This document shows, piece after piece, positions 42,243 to 50,072 of a stretch of 64,000 bases of DNA. The DNA is from Microbacterium sp. USTB-Y (GTDB taxonomy: Bacteria; Actinomycetota; Actinomycetes; Actinomycetales; Microbacteriaceae). How positions within the stretch are numbered: position 1 is the stretch's first letter; each line of letters starts with the position of its first letter. The translations under genes were made by a program, and so were the position numbers. Under the pieces are notes generated by a model. It saw only the letters and a program-made list of their open reading frames with translations. It was not told the DNA's origin and made no database searches. Location of the stretch: the NCBI RefSeq assembly GCF_023703415.1, contig NZ_JAGMTU010000011.1, positions 1-64,000 on the forward strand. Direction: 5' to 3'.

Positions 42243-42259
42243 GTGAATGTGACATTTAC
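42243..42259 (-). promoter_or_regulatory. Array operator 3 with the best -35 box
   Basis: GTAAATGT-C-ACATTCAC (minus strand), one mismatch from the consensus. TTGACC-N17-TACCCT immediately upstream is a near-ideal promoter. It is the only operator in the array with no coding gene behind it. Confidence 0.8.
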
Positions 42260-42316
42260 TAGGGTAGGTGTTTCCTGCCCGGAGGTCAAGTGGCGATCTG
42301 GCCTGCATCTGCTGGA

Positions 42317-42448
42317 TCAGCTCGCGGGTGCGCGGTCCTCGTCGGCGGGGCCGAGCCCTTCCCAAAGGTCGGGGCGGTTCTCGTGGATCCAGGCGCAGAT
42401 GGTGGCCCAGTCCGCGACGCCGGACGGGTGCTGGTTGATGGTTGCCAT
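42317..42448 (-). CDS. Very small protein (43 aa) under array operator 4
   Basis: MATINQHPSGVADWATICAW, then IHENRPDLWEGLGPADED and a stop at 42317. Trp-rich for its size. Accepted as a gene because it has the complete array leader (GGGAGGACACC-ATGGC) and operator. Function unknown. Confidence 0.7.
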   Translation of the reverse strand: MATINQHPSGVADWATICAWIHENRPDLWEGLGPADEDRAPAS

Positions 42449-42472
42449 GGTGTCCTCCCGGATCGTCGGCTA

Positions 42473-42489
42473 GTGAATGTGACATTCAC
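42473..42489 (-). promoter_or_regulatory. Array operator 4
   Basis: Perfect 17-bp repeat. TAAGCT is the -10 box and TGTCCGACCCCC precedes it. Leader to the 42448 start is GGGAGGACACC. Confidence 0.85.
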
Positions 42490-42575
42490 AGCTTAGGGAG
42501 GGGGTCGGACATCGCTGGGGGACATCGCGAGTGCGTCACTGAGGGCGGCGGAGTTGCCGCCGCCCTCAGCTCGGT

Positions 42576-42821
42576 CTATTGCATCTGTCTGGCGATGCCG
42601 GCTGCGGCGCTGACGACTCGACGGGGGATGCCGAAGATTTCGGGAGGGCCGGACGCGACGCCGTTGCTCCACACCTTTCCGACGCGCCATCCGATGGGGA
42701 ACCGGAGGGTGGTCGTGGTGTAGGTGGCCCCGGATTCGAGGGGGCCGGCGATCACACCGAGGGGGCTGACCTCGACGTACCACCGGCCAACGGTCTTGGA
42801 GCCGCCTTCGTGGCCGTTCAT
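42576..42821 (-). CDS. Hypothetical protein
   Basis: 81 residues, unrecognised: GRWYVEVSPLGVIAGPLESG and LRFPIGWRVGKVWSNGVASG suggest a small beta barrel. ATG 42821 overlaps the upstream stop (ATGA), so it is the second gene of the operator-5 operon. Confidence 0.6.
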   Translation of the reverse strand: MNGHEGGSKTVGRWYVEVSPLGVIAGPLESGATYTTTTLRFPIGWRVGKVWSNGVASGPPEIFGIPRRVVSAAAGIARQMQ

Positions 42822-43105
42822 GCGCCGGCGTTCTCGAGCGGCTGCGCGACGTGTGCCGGCAGGGCGCGTAGCGCGGCGCGGGTCACCCACTCGTCGGCGG
42901 TCTCGTCGAACTGGCCGAGCTCGATGATCGGCCCCTGGTCGTCGTGGTGGATGAACAGCGACCCGTACTCGCGGCCGTCGACGTACAGGTAGATGTTCCC
43001 GGCGTAGGCGCCGATCTCGCCGTTGTCGAACAGCCCGTCGCGGGCGTCGGGTTCACCCAGGTCGATCTCTTCCTGGCGGTGCCCGAAGTTGAGGGTGAGC
43101 TTCAT
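42818..43105 (-). CDS. Hypothetical protein under array operator 5
   Basis: 95 residues beginning MKLTLNFGHRQEEIDLGEPD. Contains IGAYAGNIYLYVDGREYGSL and a C-terminal ALRALPAHVAQPL helix. Start fixed by GGAGGACACC. Possibly a small beta-sandwich; no known family. Confidence 0.65.
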   Translation of the reverse strand: MKLTLNFGHRQEEIDLGEPDARDGLFDNGEIGAYAGNIYLYVDGREYGSLFIHHDDQGPIIELGQFDETADEWVTRAALRALPAHVAQPLENAGA

Positions 43106-43125
43106 GGTGTCCTCCGTAGTAGGTG

Positions 43126-43142
43126 GTGAATGTGACATTCAT
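43126..43142 (-). promoter_or_regulatory. Array operator 5
   Basis: ATGAATGT-C-ACATTCAC, one outer mismatch. -10 box TAGCCT, with TGTCGGACCCCC upstream. The rightward second-family promoter at 43194 starts only 52 bases away on the other strand, so this is a divergent control region. Confidence 0.85.
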
Positions 43143-43193
43143 AGGCTACGGTGGGGGTCCGACATTGCGCCGGCGAGCGAGCGATGCACTCTG

Positions 43194-43227
43194 TGTCCGC
43201 GAAGCAGCCGGGATGCGGCCTATACCC
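43194..43227 (+). promoter_or_regulatory. Second-family promoter, site 4 (rightward)
   Basis: TGTCCGCGAA-N13-GGCCTATACCC on the plus strand, the only copy in this direction. The leader after it holds an 8-base inverted repeat (GACGGGCA... region is not paired further) and then GAGAGGAGGAGCG before the ATG at 43265. Confidence 0.7.
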
Positions 43228-43264
43228 CTCAGACGGGCACAAGCCCGCGACGAGAGGAGGAGCG

Positions 43265-43525
43265 ATGCCGAGTCGCGAAGAGGTAGACGACGTCCTGCAG
43301 CGCGTGGGGCTGGCGGCGATCTCGTACTACCCAGAGATTCACATCGACGAGCCGGACTACACCGTCGACACCGACGTTGATTGGTGCCTCGAGCCGGTGA
43401 CCGACCTGACCGATGAGCAACGCGCCCCGCTGCGAGAGGCGGTCGGCCTGGCGATCACCAACCCGACAGCTCACCGGTACGCCCTGTTCCAGACGTTGCT
43501 CGAGCTGGCGCCAGCGGAGTCGTAA
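43265..43525 (+). CDS. Hypothetical small protein, rightward
   Basis: 86 residues, acidic. MPSREEVDDVLQRVGLAAIS begins a helix, then a strand-rich centre (DYTVDTDVDWCLEPVTDLTD) and a C-terminal helix (YALFQTLLELAPAES). One of the few plus-strand genes in the array. Its stop overlaps the next start (TAATG). Confidence 0.65.
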   Translation: MPSREEVDDVLQRVGLAAISYYPEIHIDEPDYTVDTDVDWCLEPVTDLTDEQRAPLREAVGLAITNPTAHRYALFQTLLELAPAES

Positions 43526-44706
43526 TGTCCGCCGGCGTCGACGACTCGTCGGCGCGACCGGTTGGCGGACCAACCGACCCTCACGCGGCATGGCTGCGAG
43601 CGGGTCAGGCACGCCAGCAGGCGAAGCGCGCCGAGCAGGAGCAGTCGGCTGCGGCGAGCGCTGCGGCCGATCCGAAGCGGGACTACGCGAAGCGGTATCG
43701 CGAGGAGCATCGCGAGGAGATCCGCGCGTACCGGGCGAAGTATCACGCGGAGAACCGTGACGAAGTGAACCGGAAGAACCGGGAGTACATGCGGGAGCGG
43801 TCGCGGAAGATGCGAGCGCAGAAGGAGCGGCGCGAGAAGGACCGCGAGCGGGTGCGGCGGTGGACCGAGGCTAACCGTGAGCGCAAGCGCGAGACGATCA
43901 GGCGGTGGCACGCGGAGCACCCAGAGAAGACGGCGGAGTACTCGCGGCGCTACTACGAGCGCAACCGTGACGCGGTGCTGGCCAGGGCGAGACAGCGTCG
44001 AGATCAGAGCCCGGAGAAGGTGAAGGCGTCGTCGCGGGACTGGCAGCAGCGCAACCGGGAACACCTGACCGAGTGGCAGCGGCAGTATCGGGCTGAGAAC
44101 CCGGATGTGTATGAGCGGGCGCTGCAGTCCAACCGTGAGTCGAAGCGGCTGGCTCGCCGCCTCAAGTCGTTGGGGTTGCCGGCAAAGCGCGTGCGTCGGT
44201 CCCCGGCAGCAGAGCGGCGAGCGCATGAGGCGGAGTCGCGGGAGTTCTTCGAGCGGGACCGGGCGGTGAGCGCGCGGAAGCGGGTCATGGCGGAGTACAC
44301 ACCGCTGGATCAGGCGGCGCTCGAGGCGTGGCGGGCGAGGTCGCCATTGGCGCGTCGACGGGATGCGCAGCTGTCGCGGTTCCGGCGGCAGCTGCGCACG
44401 GGCGCGGGCAGGATATCGGAGATCCGTGAAGAGGTTCGGATGGATGCCGTTGCACGGCGACTGCGGGGAGACAGCCTCGACGCGCCCGCGGAGCTGCGTC
44501 AGCGGGTCTTCGACGCCGCGGGAGGCCAGGAGTACCTCGCGGCGGGTGGCGATCGCCATACGGCGGCGCTGATGCTCGAGGAGTCCCTAGATGGGCTGGT
44601 CAAGCCTGTCGCGCTCCCGGATGGGCGGGGGATGGTGTGGGTGCCGGAGCACACGCGCGCAGGACGGGAGATCGCCGGTCACTGGCGCCGGCGCCCCGGC
44701 GCGTGA
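43525..44706 (+). CDS. Highly charged coiled-coil protein with internal repeats
   Basis: 393 residues, about 35-40 percent Arg, Glu and Lys in the first 230. Repeated units such as RYREEHREEIRAYRAKYH, RWTEANRERKRETIRRWHAE and RQYRAENPDVYERAL follow one another. The C-terminal part is less charged and ends in a small domain (YLAAGGDRHTAALMLEESLD). Similar charged repeats occur in phage and plasmid proteins that bind nucleic acid, but no function is known. Translationally coupled to the gene before it. Confidence 0.65.
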   Translation: MSAGVDDSSARPVGGPTDPHAAWLRAGQARQQAKRAEQEQSAAASAAADPKRDYAKRYREEHREEIRAYRAKYHAENRDEVNRKNREYMRERSRKMRAQKERREKDRERVRRWTEANRERKRETIRRWHAEHPEKTAEYSRRYYERNRDAVLARARQRRDQSPEKVKASSRDWQQRNREHLTEWQRQYRAENPDVYERALQSNRESKRLARRLKSLGLPAKRVRRSPAAERRAHEAESREFFERDRAVSARKRVMAEYTPLDQAALEAWRARSPLARRRDAQLSRFRRQLRTGAGRISEIREEVRMDAVARRLRGDSLDAPAELRQRVFDAAGGQEYLAAGGDRHTAALMLEESLDGLVKPVALPDGRGMVWVPEHTRAGREIAGHWRRRPGA

Positions 44707-44725
44707 GCAGCTGCGCGGTGAGGAC

Positions 44726-44756
44726 TGCGGGGCGTCCCTGTGTGGGGCGCCCCGCA
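44726..44756. terminator. Bidirectional hairpin between convergent genes
   Basis: TGCGGGGCG and CGCCCCGCA arms with a 13-base loop, lying between the stop at 44706 (plus) and the stop at 44762 (minus). Confidence 0.75.
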
Positions 44757-44761
44757 CTCGC

Positions 44762-45346
44762 TCAGCTGGCTGCGGCGAGCGCGTAGCTGCGTGCCCGCCA
44801 GCGGGGGATGCGCACGCGCACGCCGTGGTGGTCGATCACGCGGAGCACGTCGCGCCCTTCGACCTCGAAGACGGTCTCCGTGGTGGTCTGCAGCCCTCCT
44901 CCGAAGGTGAACGGCTCTGCGAAGCGGATGTGGTCGCCGCGGCGGACGCGGGGCTTGGCTTCCTCGAGCTCGAGGTTCGCCCAGCAGGCGGCGCGCCACT
45001 GGTTGGCGTACTCGTGGTCGGTCGGGGTGAGGGCCTCGAGCACCCGGCGGGGTGCGTGGACTGCGCCGGGGCCGACCGTCTCGTCCATGTCCTTGTACGT
45101 GAAGTTGTAGTAGCTGGACGGGGCGACGGAGTAGAGCACGACGAACGCGAAGACCTCCCCGGCGTGGGGGTGGCCGTCGTTGTAGCGCACCGCGGCGTAG
45201 AACTCGTAGGGCCAGTCGTAGCTCCCGCCGATGTAGTCGGGGTCGCGGCGGGTGCCGCTGGCGATGATCGTGGCGTTGGTGAAGTAGTCCGCGAAGTAGT
45301 CGCTGACGCTGACGCCGGCCGTCTTGTGAGTGGATGTGGCACCCAT
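44762..45346 (-). CDS. Conserved phage/plasmid protein with YKDMDE motif, array operator 6
   Basis: 194 residues. VSVSDYFADYFTN at the start, VFAFVVLYSVAPSSYYNFTY, then KDMDETVGPGAVHAPRRVLE and WRAACWANLE. This order of motifs is familiar from actinophage and mobile-element proteins with no assigned activity. Start fixed by GGAGGACACC-ATGG. Confidence 0.7.
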   Translation of the reverse strand: MGATSTHKTAGVSVSDYFADYFTNATIIASGTRRDPDYIGGSYDWPYEFYAAVRYNDGHPHAGEVFAFVVLYSVAPSSYYNFTYKDMDETVGPGAVHAPRRVLEALTPTDHEYANQWRAACWANLELEEAKPRVRRGDHIRFAEPFTFGGGLQTTTETVFEVEGRDVLRVIDHHGVRVRIPRWRARSYALAAAS

Positions 45347-45366
45347 GGTGTCCTCCTCGGTTGCTA

Positions 45367-45383
45367 GTGAATGTGACATTCAC
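45367..45383 (-). promoter_or_regulatory. Array operator 6
   Basis: Perfect 17-bp repeat. -10 box TAGCCT; upstream TGTCGGAGGCCTCC includes a perfect 10-bp palindrome (GGAGGCCTCC). Confidence 0.85.
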
Positions 45384-45485
45384 AGGCTAAGGGAGGCCTC
45401 CGACATCGCCGACGTGACAGCAACAACGACGGCGGCGGGATGGCGAGCGCGAGCGCGGGGCCGAGCTCGGGGGAGAGCGAAGGGG

Positions 45486-46130
45486 CTACCAGGCCTCGGG
45501 GTCAAGAAGTTCGTCAGCGACATCGACGAAGTAGTCGTCGTCTTCACTCCATGCGTAGAGGCCCTCGAAGACCACGCCGATTGCAAACGTCATCACGACG
45601 AGTCCGCCCCAACGGCCGATGAACTCCGAGTAGGAGTCGAAAGCTCTGTGCTCTCTGGCTCGCTCGAAGATCTCGTACATGATCTTGCTTGACTCCTCGT
45701 CCCAGCGTTCGGTGAAGGATGGGCGCGCGATTGCCCCGGTGAGAACCTCGTCCTCGAACCAGGGATCCAGGAGGCTGAGCGTCGTCCCGATGATCTGCGC
45801 GGGGGTTGGTTCTTCGTCGGGGGTCATCCCGGTGAGGAAGTCGGAGAAGTCTTCGTAGTCGGCCTCCCACAAGTACTCTGCAGCGAGCCGTATCGCGCGG
45901 AACGCCTCTTTTCGAGCCTCACCTGTAGGCACCGCCATGATGAAGTTGTGACGTTGGATCGCCACCTGTAGGCCATCGTTGATCTCGTCGATTGTGTAGG
46001 CCTTGCCGCTGTCGAGGTCGATGTCACTTTCGAGAAGCAGCGGCTTGAGCTGCTTGAAGAGTTCAGCTGCCAGCCCTGTCTCTACACGCCGCCCGAAACT
46101 GTCGCGGCCGCTGCTGTCTACGTTGGGCAT
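45486..46130 (-). CDS. Hypothetical acidic protein without array operator
   Basis: 214 residues, unrecognised; acidic and largely helical, with one hydrophobic stretch (GRWGGLVVMTFAIGVVFEGL, about 178-197) that could be a membrane helix or a buried core. GGAGACTC precedes the ATG. Its codon use and lower GC differ from the neighbours, which may mark a separate arrival. Confidence 0.65.
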   Translation of the reverse strand: MPNVDSSGRDSFGRRVETGLAAELFKQLKPLLLESDIDLDSGKAYTIDEINDGLQVAIQRHNFIMAVPTGEARKEAFRAIRLAAEYLWEADYEDFSDFLTGMTPDEEPTPAQIIGTTLSLLDPWFEDEVLTGAIARPSFTERWDEESSKIMYEIFERAREHRAFDSYSEFIGRWGGLVVMTFAIGVVFEGLYAWSEDDDYFVDVADELLDPEAW

Positions 46131-46231
46131 GAACGAGTCTCCTCATCAGGCGTCTGTAGCTCAGACCATAGCCGAGGGGTCTGTTGCCCGGAGCCGGGAC
46201 ATCGCCTGTGGTGCCGTGAGACGATGCGTCG

Positions 46232-46738
46232 ATGAAGACGACCCATCGCGACGGCGAGGCGGGTGGGCTGCGGATGCCGGCCGTGTGGGATCGGGCCTCG
46301 CTCGAGGCGGTCGGGTTCGTGGGGTTCGTTCGATTCGCGGATCTTGCGGCCGCGAGGGTGCCGACTGAGGCGGGGATCTACGTGGTGCTGCGTCCGGCGG
46401 CGACGTCGCCGGAGCTGCTCGAGCTGACGCGAGCGCGGGCGGGATCCGCCTACCCTTTGGATGACCTCGCGGCTCGGTGGGTGTCGGGGACGCCGGTGCT
46501 GTACATCGGCAAGGCAGAGGCGAAAGTGGGCGGGCTGCGCAAGCGGCTGGGGCAGTTCGCGCGGAAGGGTGCCAGCCACCAGGGCGGGCGTTCGATCTGG
46601 CAGCTGGCCGATCAAGACGAGCTGCTCGTTGCGTGGGTGACGACGCCGGAGGAGTCCGCGGAGGACGTGGAGGTTCGCTACCGCGCCGCGTTCGCTGACG
46701 TGTTCGGTCGCTGGCCGTTCGCGAACCGGAAGCGATGA
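46232..46738 (+). CDS. GIY-YIG-like protein
   Basis: 168 residues. EAGIYVVLRPAATSP and VLYIGKAEAKVGGLRKRLGQ show the GIY...YIG pair at the expected distance of about 35-40 residues, and an RKR stretch follows as in the nuclease family. The catalytic Glu cannot be assigned with certainty (VEVRYRAAF is a candidate). May be an endonuclease of the mobile element or a non-catalytic relative. Confidence 0.65.
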   Translation: MKTTHRDGEAGGLRMPAVWDRASLEAVGFVGFVRFADLAAARVPTEAGIYVVLRPAATSPELLELTRARAGSAYPLDDLAARWVSGTPVLYIGKAEAKVGGLRKRLGQFARKGASHQGGRSIWQLADQDELLVAWVTTPEESAEDVEVRYRAAFADVFGRWPFANRKR

Positions 46739-46811
46739 GGGCAGGCGGTTGATGAGAGGGGTTTCGCCGGGGATCTAGGTTGCTACCGCGGGCCTGTGTA
46801 CGCTCTCGGCC

Positions 46812-47396
46812 ATGAGGGCAGACAGGTTTGAGGACGTGGAACTTGGCGCGTTTGAGCGCTTCTATGACGAGCGACCCTTCGAGGGGCGCAGCTATCCCGG
46901 CCCATACTTCGAGACCGAGATCGCGTCGGGCATGAAGCGCGGGTTAGCGGTGTCCGTGGAGGGGCCTACGGTCGATGACGCGCGGGCGCTCATGGATCAG
47001 GTGAGGGCCATTATCGCCCGCCCGCTGCCCACCCACGAGATGTACTCTGCGCTGCTCGAGACATTCCCCAAGGCGTTCCCCTGGAATACCCCAAGACAGA
47101 TGAGCTATGCCGTCACGCCGAGTGCCATTTGCGTCGGAAGGGAGGGAGACTACTCAGTCCACTTCGACGTCGACTCGGAAGACGACACTCAAGTCGACTA
47201 TTGGCCTGTCGTGTGGCTTGACCGTGACGGCAACATTCTGAGCGCTCACGCCGATGGCGGACGTGGCGAATATCCCGGAGGTCGGGACTACACCCTCCCG
47301 GAGGCGACCGAGGCGTTGGTGCGATCCTGGCCGTCGAAGAACATTTGGGCAGAGGACATCGCGACCCGTCTGGACAAACTGGACGGGCTGGGCTGA
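46812..47396 (+). CDS. Hypothetical protein, rightward
   Basis: 194 residues, unrecognised. Contains a D-D motif region (HFDVDSEDDTQVDYWPVVWL) and a C-terminal helix (SKNIWAEDIATRLDKLDG). It is less GC-biased than the array genes and lacks their leader, so like 45486-46130 it may be a later insertion. No clear promoter seen. Confidence 0.6.
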   Translation: MRADRFEDVELGAFERFYDERPFEGRSYPGPYFETEIASGMKRGLAVSVEGPTVDDARALMDQVRAIIARPLPTHEMYSALLETFPKAFPWNTPRQMSYAVTPSAICVGREGDYSVHFDVDSEDDTQVDYWPVVWLDRDGNILSAHADGGRGEYPGGRDYTLPEATEALVRSWPSKNIWAEDIATRLDKLDGLG

Positions 47397-47432
47397 GCCC
47401 CGCGTTCGTCGACGGGGCCCAGCGCGGCGGTG

Positions 47433-47798
47433 TCAGCCTCGTGCGGCTGCCAGCTCAGCGTCGATCCGGCGCCGCTCGCCGCCGGGGTGAGTGCTGCCCA
47501 GCAGCACGACGCGGCGATCCCATGCGACCTCACCCGTGAGCGAGTCGACCCAGTCGGTGACGTCGGCGCGCTGCGCCTCGGTCAGCTGGTCGACGGCCAG
47601 GCCGGGCAGGATCGTATCGGGCAGGGTGAGGGTCTTGCGCAGGTACTCGAAGTCAACCTCGTTGCGCCAGGCGCGCTCCGACTCGATGAACCGGTCGATC
47701 TGCGCGTTGTCGGGGTGCCACTGGCATCCGCCGATGCAGGCCTCCTCGGGGTCGACGGACTGAAACCAGACGGCGTGTACGGTGCGGTTGGTGGTCAT
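47433..47798 (-). CDS. Hypothetical protein under array operator 7
   Basis: 121 residues. VHAVWFQSVDPEEACIGGCQ near the start contains two cysteines and is followed by WHPDN; the rest is helical (LAVDQLTEAQRADVTDWVDS). Start ATG 47798 after GGGAGGATGCC. Function unknown. Confidence 0.65.
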   Translation of the reverse strand: MTTNRTVHAVWFQSVDPEEACIGGCQWHPDNAQIDRFIESERAWRNEVDFEYLRKTLTLPDTILPGLAVDQLTEAQRADVTDWVDSLTGEVAWDRRVVLLGSTHPGGERRRIDAELAAARG

Positions 47799-47818
47799 GG
47801 CATCCTCCCGGATTGCTA

Positions 47819-47835
47819 GTGAATGTGACATTCAT
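47819..47835 (-). promoter_or_regulatory. Array operator 7
   Basis: ATGAATGT-C-ACATTCAC, one outer mismatch; -10 box TAGCCT, with TGTCGGAGGCC upstream. Confidence 0.85.
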
Positions 47836-47881
47836 AGGCTACGGGGGGCCTCCGACATTGGCAGCGGCGAGCGCCGCGAGG

Positions 47882-47910
47882 GGCGGGGCGGGCGGTGTGC
47901 CCGCCCCGCC
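47882..47910 (-). terminator. Array hairpin after the 47919 gene
   Basis: Twelve-base arms GGCGGGGCGGGC and GCCCGCCCCGCC with a five-base loop, nine bases after the stop of the gene ending at 47919. Confidence 0.7.
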
Positions 47911-47918
47911 GGGTTGGG

Positions 47919-48434
47919 TTACTCGCGCTCCCAGTCGGTGACTTCCGCGTCGATCGAGTCGGCGACGTAGTTGTCGGATCGGAGCGACTCGATCACGTCT
48001 TCGACGGTGTACGCCTCGATCGCGAGGTCTTCCGCTTCGTCCGACGTGCGGGCGGTGACCGAGACGGTAACGCGCTGGGTCAGTGTGACGGAGAGGGTCA
48101 CCCGGAAGTCGCGCTCGCGCGGGGTGCCGCCGATCGCTTCCACGAGCCGGTCGTACTCGGAGCAGAAGCCCTCATCGTTGGCGATCTGCTCACCCTTCTC
48201 CCAGATCGCCGCGAGCCGGTCGTCGGCGGCGTCGGTGATCGGCAGTCGCAGCCTGTCGATCTCGCGCTGCTGCCGTTCGACGGTCAGCGCGAGATCCGCG
48301 GCCTGCGCCTGGGCGGCGACGAGATCGGCCTGCGTGCGGGCCATCTCCCCGACGTAGGCGCCGCGCCGCTCGGTGACCGGGGCGGGCATGTCGAGCTGGC
48401 CCTGAGCGAACTCGATGTTGGTGGTGGTTGCCAT
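47919..48434 (-). CDS. Hypothetical protein with coiled coil, array operator 8
   Basis: 171 residues. The N-terminal 25 are variable; residues 30-75 form a coiled coil (ADLVAAQAQAADLALTVERQ, QREIDRLRLP); the C-terminal part is a beta-rich domain (RVTLSVTLTQRVTVSVTART) followed by a DUF-like helix-strand tail. Function unknown. Confidence 0.65.
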   Translation of the reverse strand: MATTTNIEFAQGQLDMPAPVTERRGAYVGEMARTQADLVAAQAQAADLALTVERQQREIDRLRLPITDAADDRLAAIWEKGEQIANDEGFCSEYDRLVEAIGGTPRERDFRVTLSVTLTQRVTVSVTARTSDEAEDLAIEAYTVEDVIESLRSDNYVADSIDAEVTDWERE

Positions 48435-48458
48435 GGTGTCCTCCTTGGAACGTAGGCG

Positions 48459-48475
48459 GTGAATGTGACATTCAC
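48459..48475 (-). promoter_or_regulatory. Array operator 8
   Basis: Perfect repeat; -10 box TAGCCT. The leader GCCTACGTTCCAAGGAGGACACC is shared exactly with operator 9. Confidence 0.88.
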
Positions 48476-48515
48476 AGGCTACGGGGGGCCTCCGACATTG
48501 CTGCGGCGAGCGCGG

Positions 48516-48549
48516 CAGTGCCCCGCCGGTAGATCCCGGCGGGGCACTG
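48516..48549 (-). terminator. Array hairpin after the 48558 gene
   Basis: CAGTGCCCCGCCGG and CCGGCGGGGCACTG arms around a six-base loop. Nearly the same stem is found after several other array genes. Confidence 0.75.
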
Positions 48550-48557
48550 GGGGAGGT

Positions 48558-48977
48558 TCAGCTGGCGGGTGGTGTGAGTGCCGCGAGGAGTGCTCTGAGG
48601 GCGTCCACAGCCCCGTCACGGGCCTCGAAGACGGCATCCATGGTATCGGCCTCTGTGGAGCGCTCGGCCTCCTCGATCGCCGCCTGTGCGGCGCCGGTCA
48701 GCTCGCGCAGGCGGGCGGTGTCTGCGGCGAGCGCGAGGGGTGCTCCGTGCTCGGTGATGTGCAGCGTCCATCCGTCGCCGGTCGGGGTCGCCCACACGGT
48801 GGCGATCGCCTGTCCTTCGGCGTTGTCGAAGTCGACCTTGCCGAAGTCGTCGCCGTGGTGGGCGAGGATGCGTGCTCGGTCGTCGACGGGCATCGAGTAC
48901 AGGTGGGAGTTGCTCGGCGTCCAGGTCGCCGGTTCGGCGCGCTGGCCGGTGTCGTAGGGAGTGAGTGCGGTGGTCAT
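48558..48977 (-). CDS. Hypothetical protein, second gene of the operator-9 unit
   Basis: 139 residues, unrecognised. A mixed first half (ARILAHHGDDFGKVDFDNAE, ATVWATPTGDGWTLHITEHG) and a helical second half rich in Ala and Glu. No operator of its own; 56 bases and a hairpin separate it from the upstream gene, so its expression may depend on readthrough. Confidence 0.65.
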   Translation of the reverse strand: MTTALTPYDTGQRAEPATWTPSNSHLYSMPVDDRARILAHHGDDFGKVDFDNAEGQAIATVWATPTGDGWTLHITEHGAPLALAADTARLRELTGAAQAAIEEAERSTEADTMDAVFEARDGAVDALRALLAALTPPAS

Positions 48978-49000
48978 GGCTGGTCCTTTCGTCAGAGGGT

Positions 49001-49027
49001 CGGGGGCGGGCGCGGTGCCCGCCCCCG
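49001..49027 (-). terminator. Hairpin between the two genes of the operator-9 unit
   Basis: CGGGGGCGGGC and GCCCGCCCCCG arms, five-base loop, placed between the stop at 49034 and the next start at 48977. It would attenuate the downstream gene. Confidence 0.6.
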
Positions 49028-49033
49028 GTGGTG

Positions 49034-49408
49034 TCAGCGGGTGAGCAGCCCGGCGATGATCCTGTCGACGGACTCGGCCGAGACCGTCACGGCGCAGGGG
49101 ATGCAGACCTCTGTGCGGGTGTGGCGGATGTCCTCGTGGTCCAAGATCGTGACGACGTAGTTGCGGGCGTCCTGGACGCCGCACTCGGCGCAGGAGTATC
49201 CGACCGGCGGGGCGTCGGTCTCGGTGTCGTCGTCGATGCCCTGGCGGGCCAGTTCGACGGCCTGGCCGACCCAGTAGGCGACGGCCTGGTCGTCGACGAC
49301 GAACGCGCCGTCGTCGATTGCCTCGATGAGCGAGCCGCCGTGGTTGCTGGTCATCCGCTCGAGGATCGTCCGCGAGATCTCGTCGACGGTGAGTGGTGTG
49401 GGTGCCAT
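49034..49408 (-). CDS. Hypothetical protein with a CxxC pair, array operator 9
   Basis: 124 residues. Helical N terminus (LTVDEISRTILERMTSNHGG), then GYSCAECGVQDARNYVVTIL and VCIPCAVTVSAESVDRII: four cysteines in two pairs, a probable zinc ribbon. Confidence 0.68.
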   Translation of the reverse strand: MAPTPLTVDEISRTILERMTSNHGGSLIEAIDDGAFVVDDQAVAYWVGQAVELARQGIDDDTETDAPPVGYSCAECGVQDARNYVVTILDHEDIRHTRTEVCIPCAVTVSAESVDRIIAGLLTR

Positions 49409-49432
49409 GGTGTCCTCCTTGGAACGTAGGCG

Positions 49433-49449
49433 GTGAATGTGACATTCAC
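49433..49449 (-). promoter_or_regulatory. Array operator 9
   Basis: Perfect repeat; -10 box TAGCCT; upstream GGAGGCCTCC palindrome as in operator 6. Confidence 0.88.
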
Positions 49450-49489
49450 AGGCTACGGGAGGCCTCCGACATTGCTGCGGCGAGCGCGG

Positions 49490-49523
49490 CAGCGCCCCGC
49501 CGGTAGATCCCGGCGGGGCGCTG
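49490..49523 (-). terminator. Array hairpin after the 49531 gene
   Basis: CAGCGCCCCGCCGG and CCGGCGGGGCGCTG arms; same design as 48516-48549 and 53460-53493. Confidence 0.75.
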
Positions 49524-49530
49524 GTGGGGG

Positions 49531-49962
49531 TCAGTCTTCGCCGGGGAGGGCGATGATGATGCACGCCTGGCCGGTGAGGTTGTACCCCTCGATGCTCACG
49601 CGGAGTCGCTGGCGGCTGGCGGTGGTGGCGGTGCTCGGGTTGCCGGAGCGGGTGGCGTTCGGCACGCGCAGCACGTAGGTCTCGCGCGGGACGAGATCGC
49701 CGGCGACCTGGCGGGCGGTGGGGCGGATGACGTTGAGCACGTCCCAGAATCGGGCGTCCTCGCTCTGCCAGTCGCCCTCGCGGGTCCACTGCACCGCGGC
49801 CTCGTAGGCGGCGCGGGTGAGCAGTACCGTGAGCCGGTATCCGGCCTCGAGGGCGGTGGCGGGGTTGAAGTGCAGCAGCAGCCCGTCTGCGACGGCCTCC
49901 TCTGCGGTGTAGACGGCGATGATTTCTGCGCCCTTGAACGGGTTTTCGCTCTGCTCGGTCAT
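49531..49962 (-). CDS. Hypothetical protein under array operator 10
   Basis: 143 residues, unrecognised. EIIAVYTAEEAVADGLLLHF, then LLTRAAYEAAVQWTREGDWQ, and a beta-rich end. The Y-T-x-E-x-A-V-x-D-G-x-L pattern is frequent in phage proteins of the DUF6573 type, which offers a weak lead only. Confidence 0.65.
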   Translation of the reverse strand: MTEQSENPFKGAEIIAVYTAEEAVADGLLLHFNPATALEAGYRLTVLLTRAAYEAAVQWTREGDWQSEDARFWDVLNVIRPTARQVAGDLVPRETYVLRVPNATRSGNPSTATTASRQRLRVSIEGYNLTGQACIIIALPGED

Positions 49963-49986
49963 GGTGTCCTCCCGGATCGCTTGCTA

Positions 49987-50003
49987 GTGAATGTGACGCT
50001 TAC
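49987..50003 (-). promoter_or_regulatory. Array operator 10 (most divergent)
   Basis: GTAAGCGT-C-ACATTCAC: the upstream arm carries three changes from the consensus while the downstream arm is intact. -10 box TAGAGT. Expected to bind weakest of the set. Confidence 0.7.
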
Positions 50004-50072
50004 ACTCTAAGTGAGGGGTCAGACATTGGGCCCGGCGGGTGAGCGCAGGACGATGGGGAGACGGCGGCGTGC

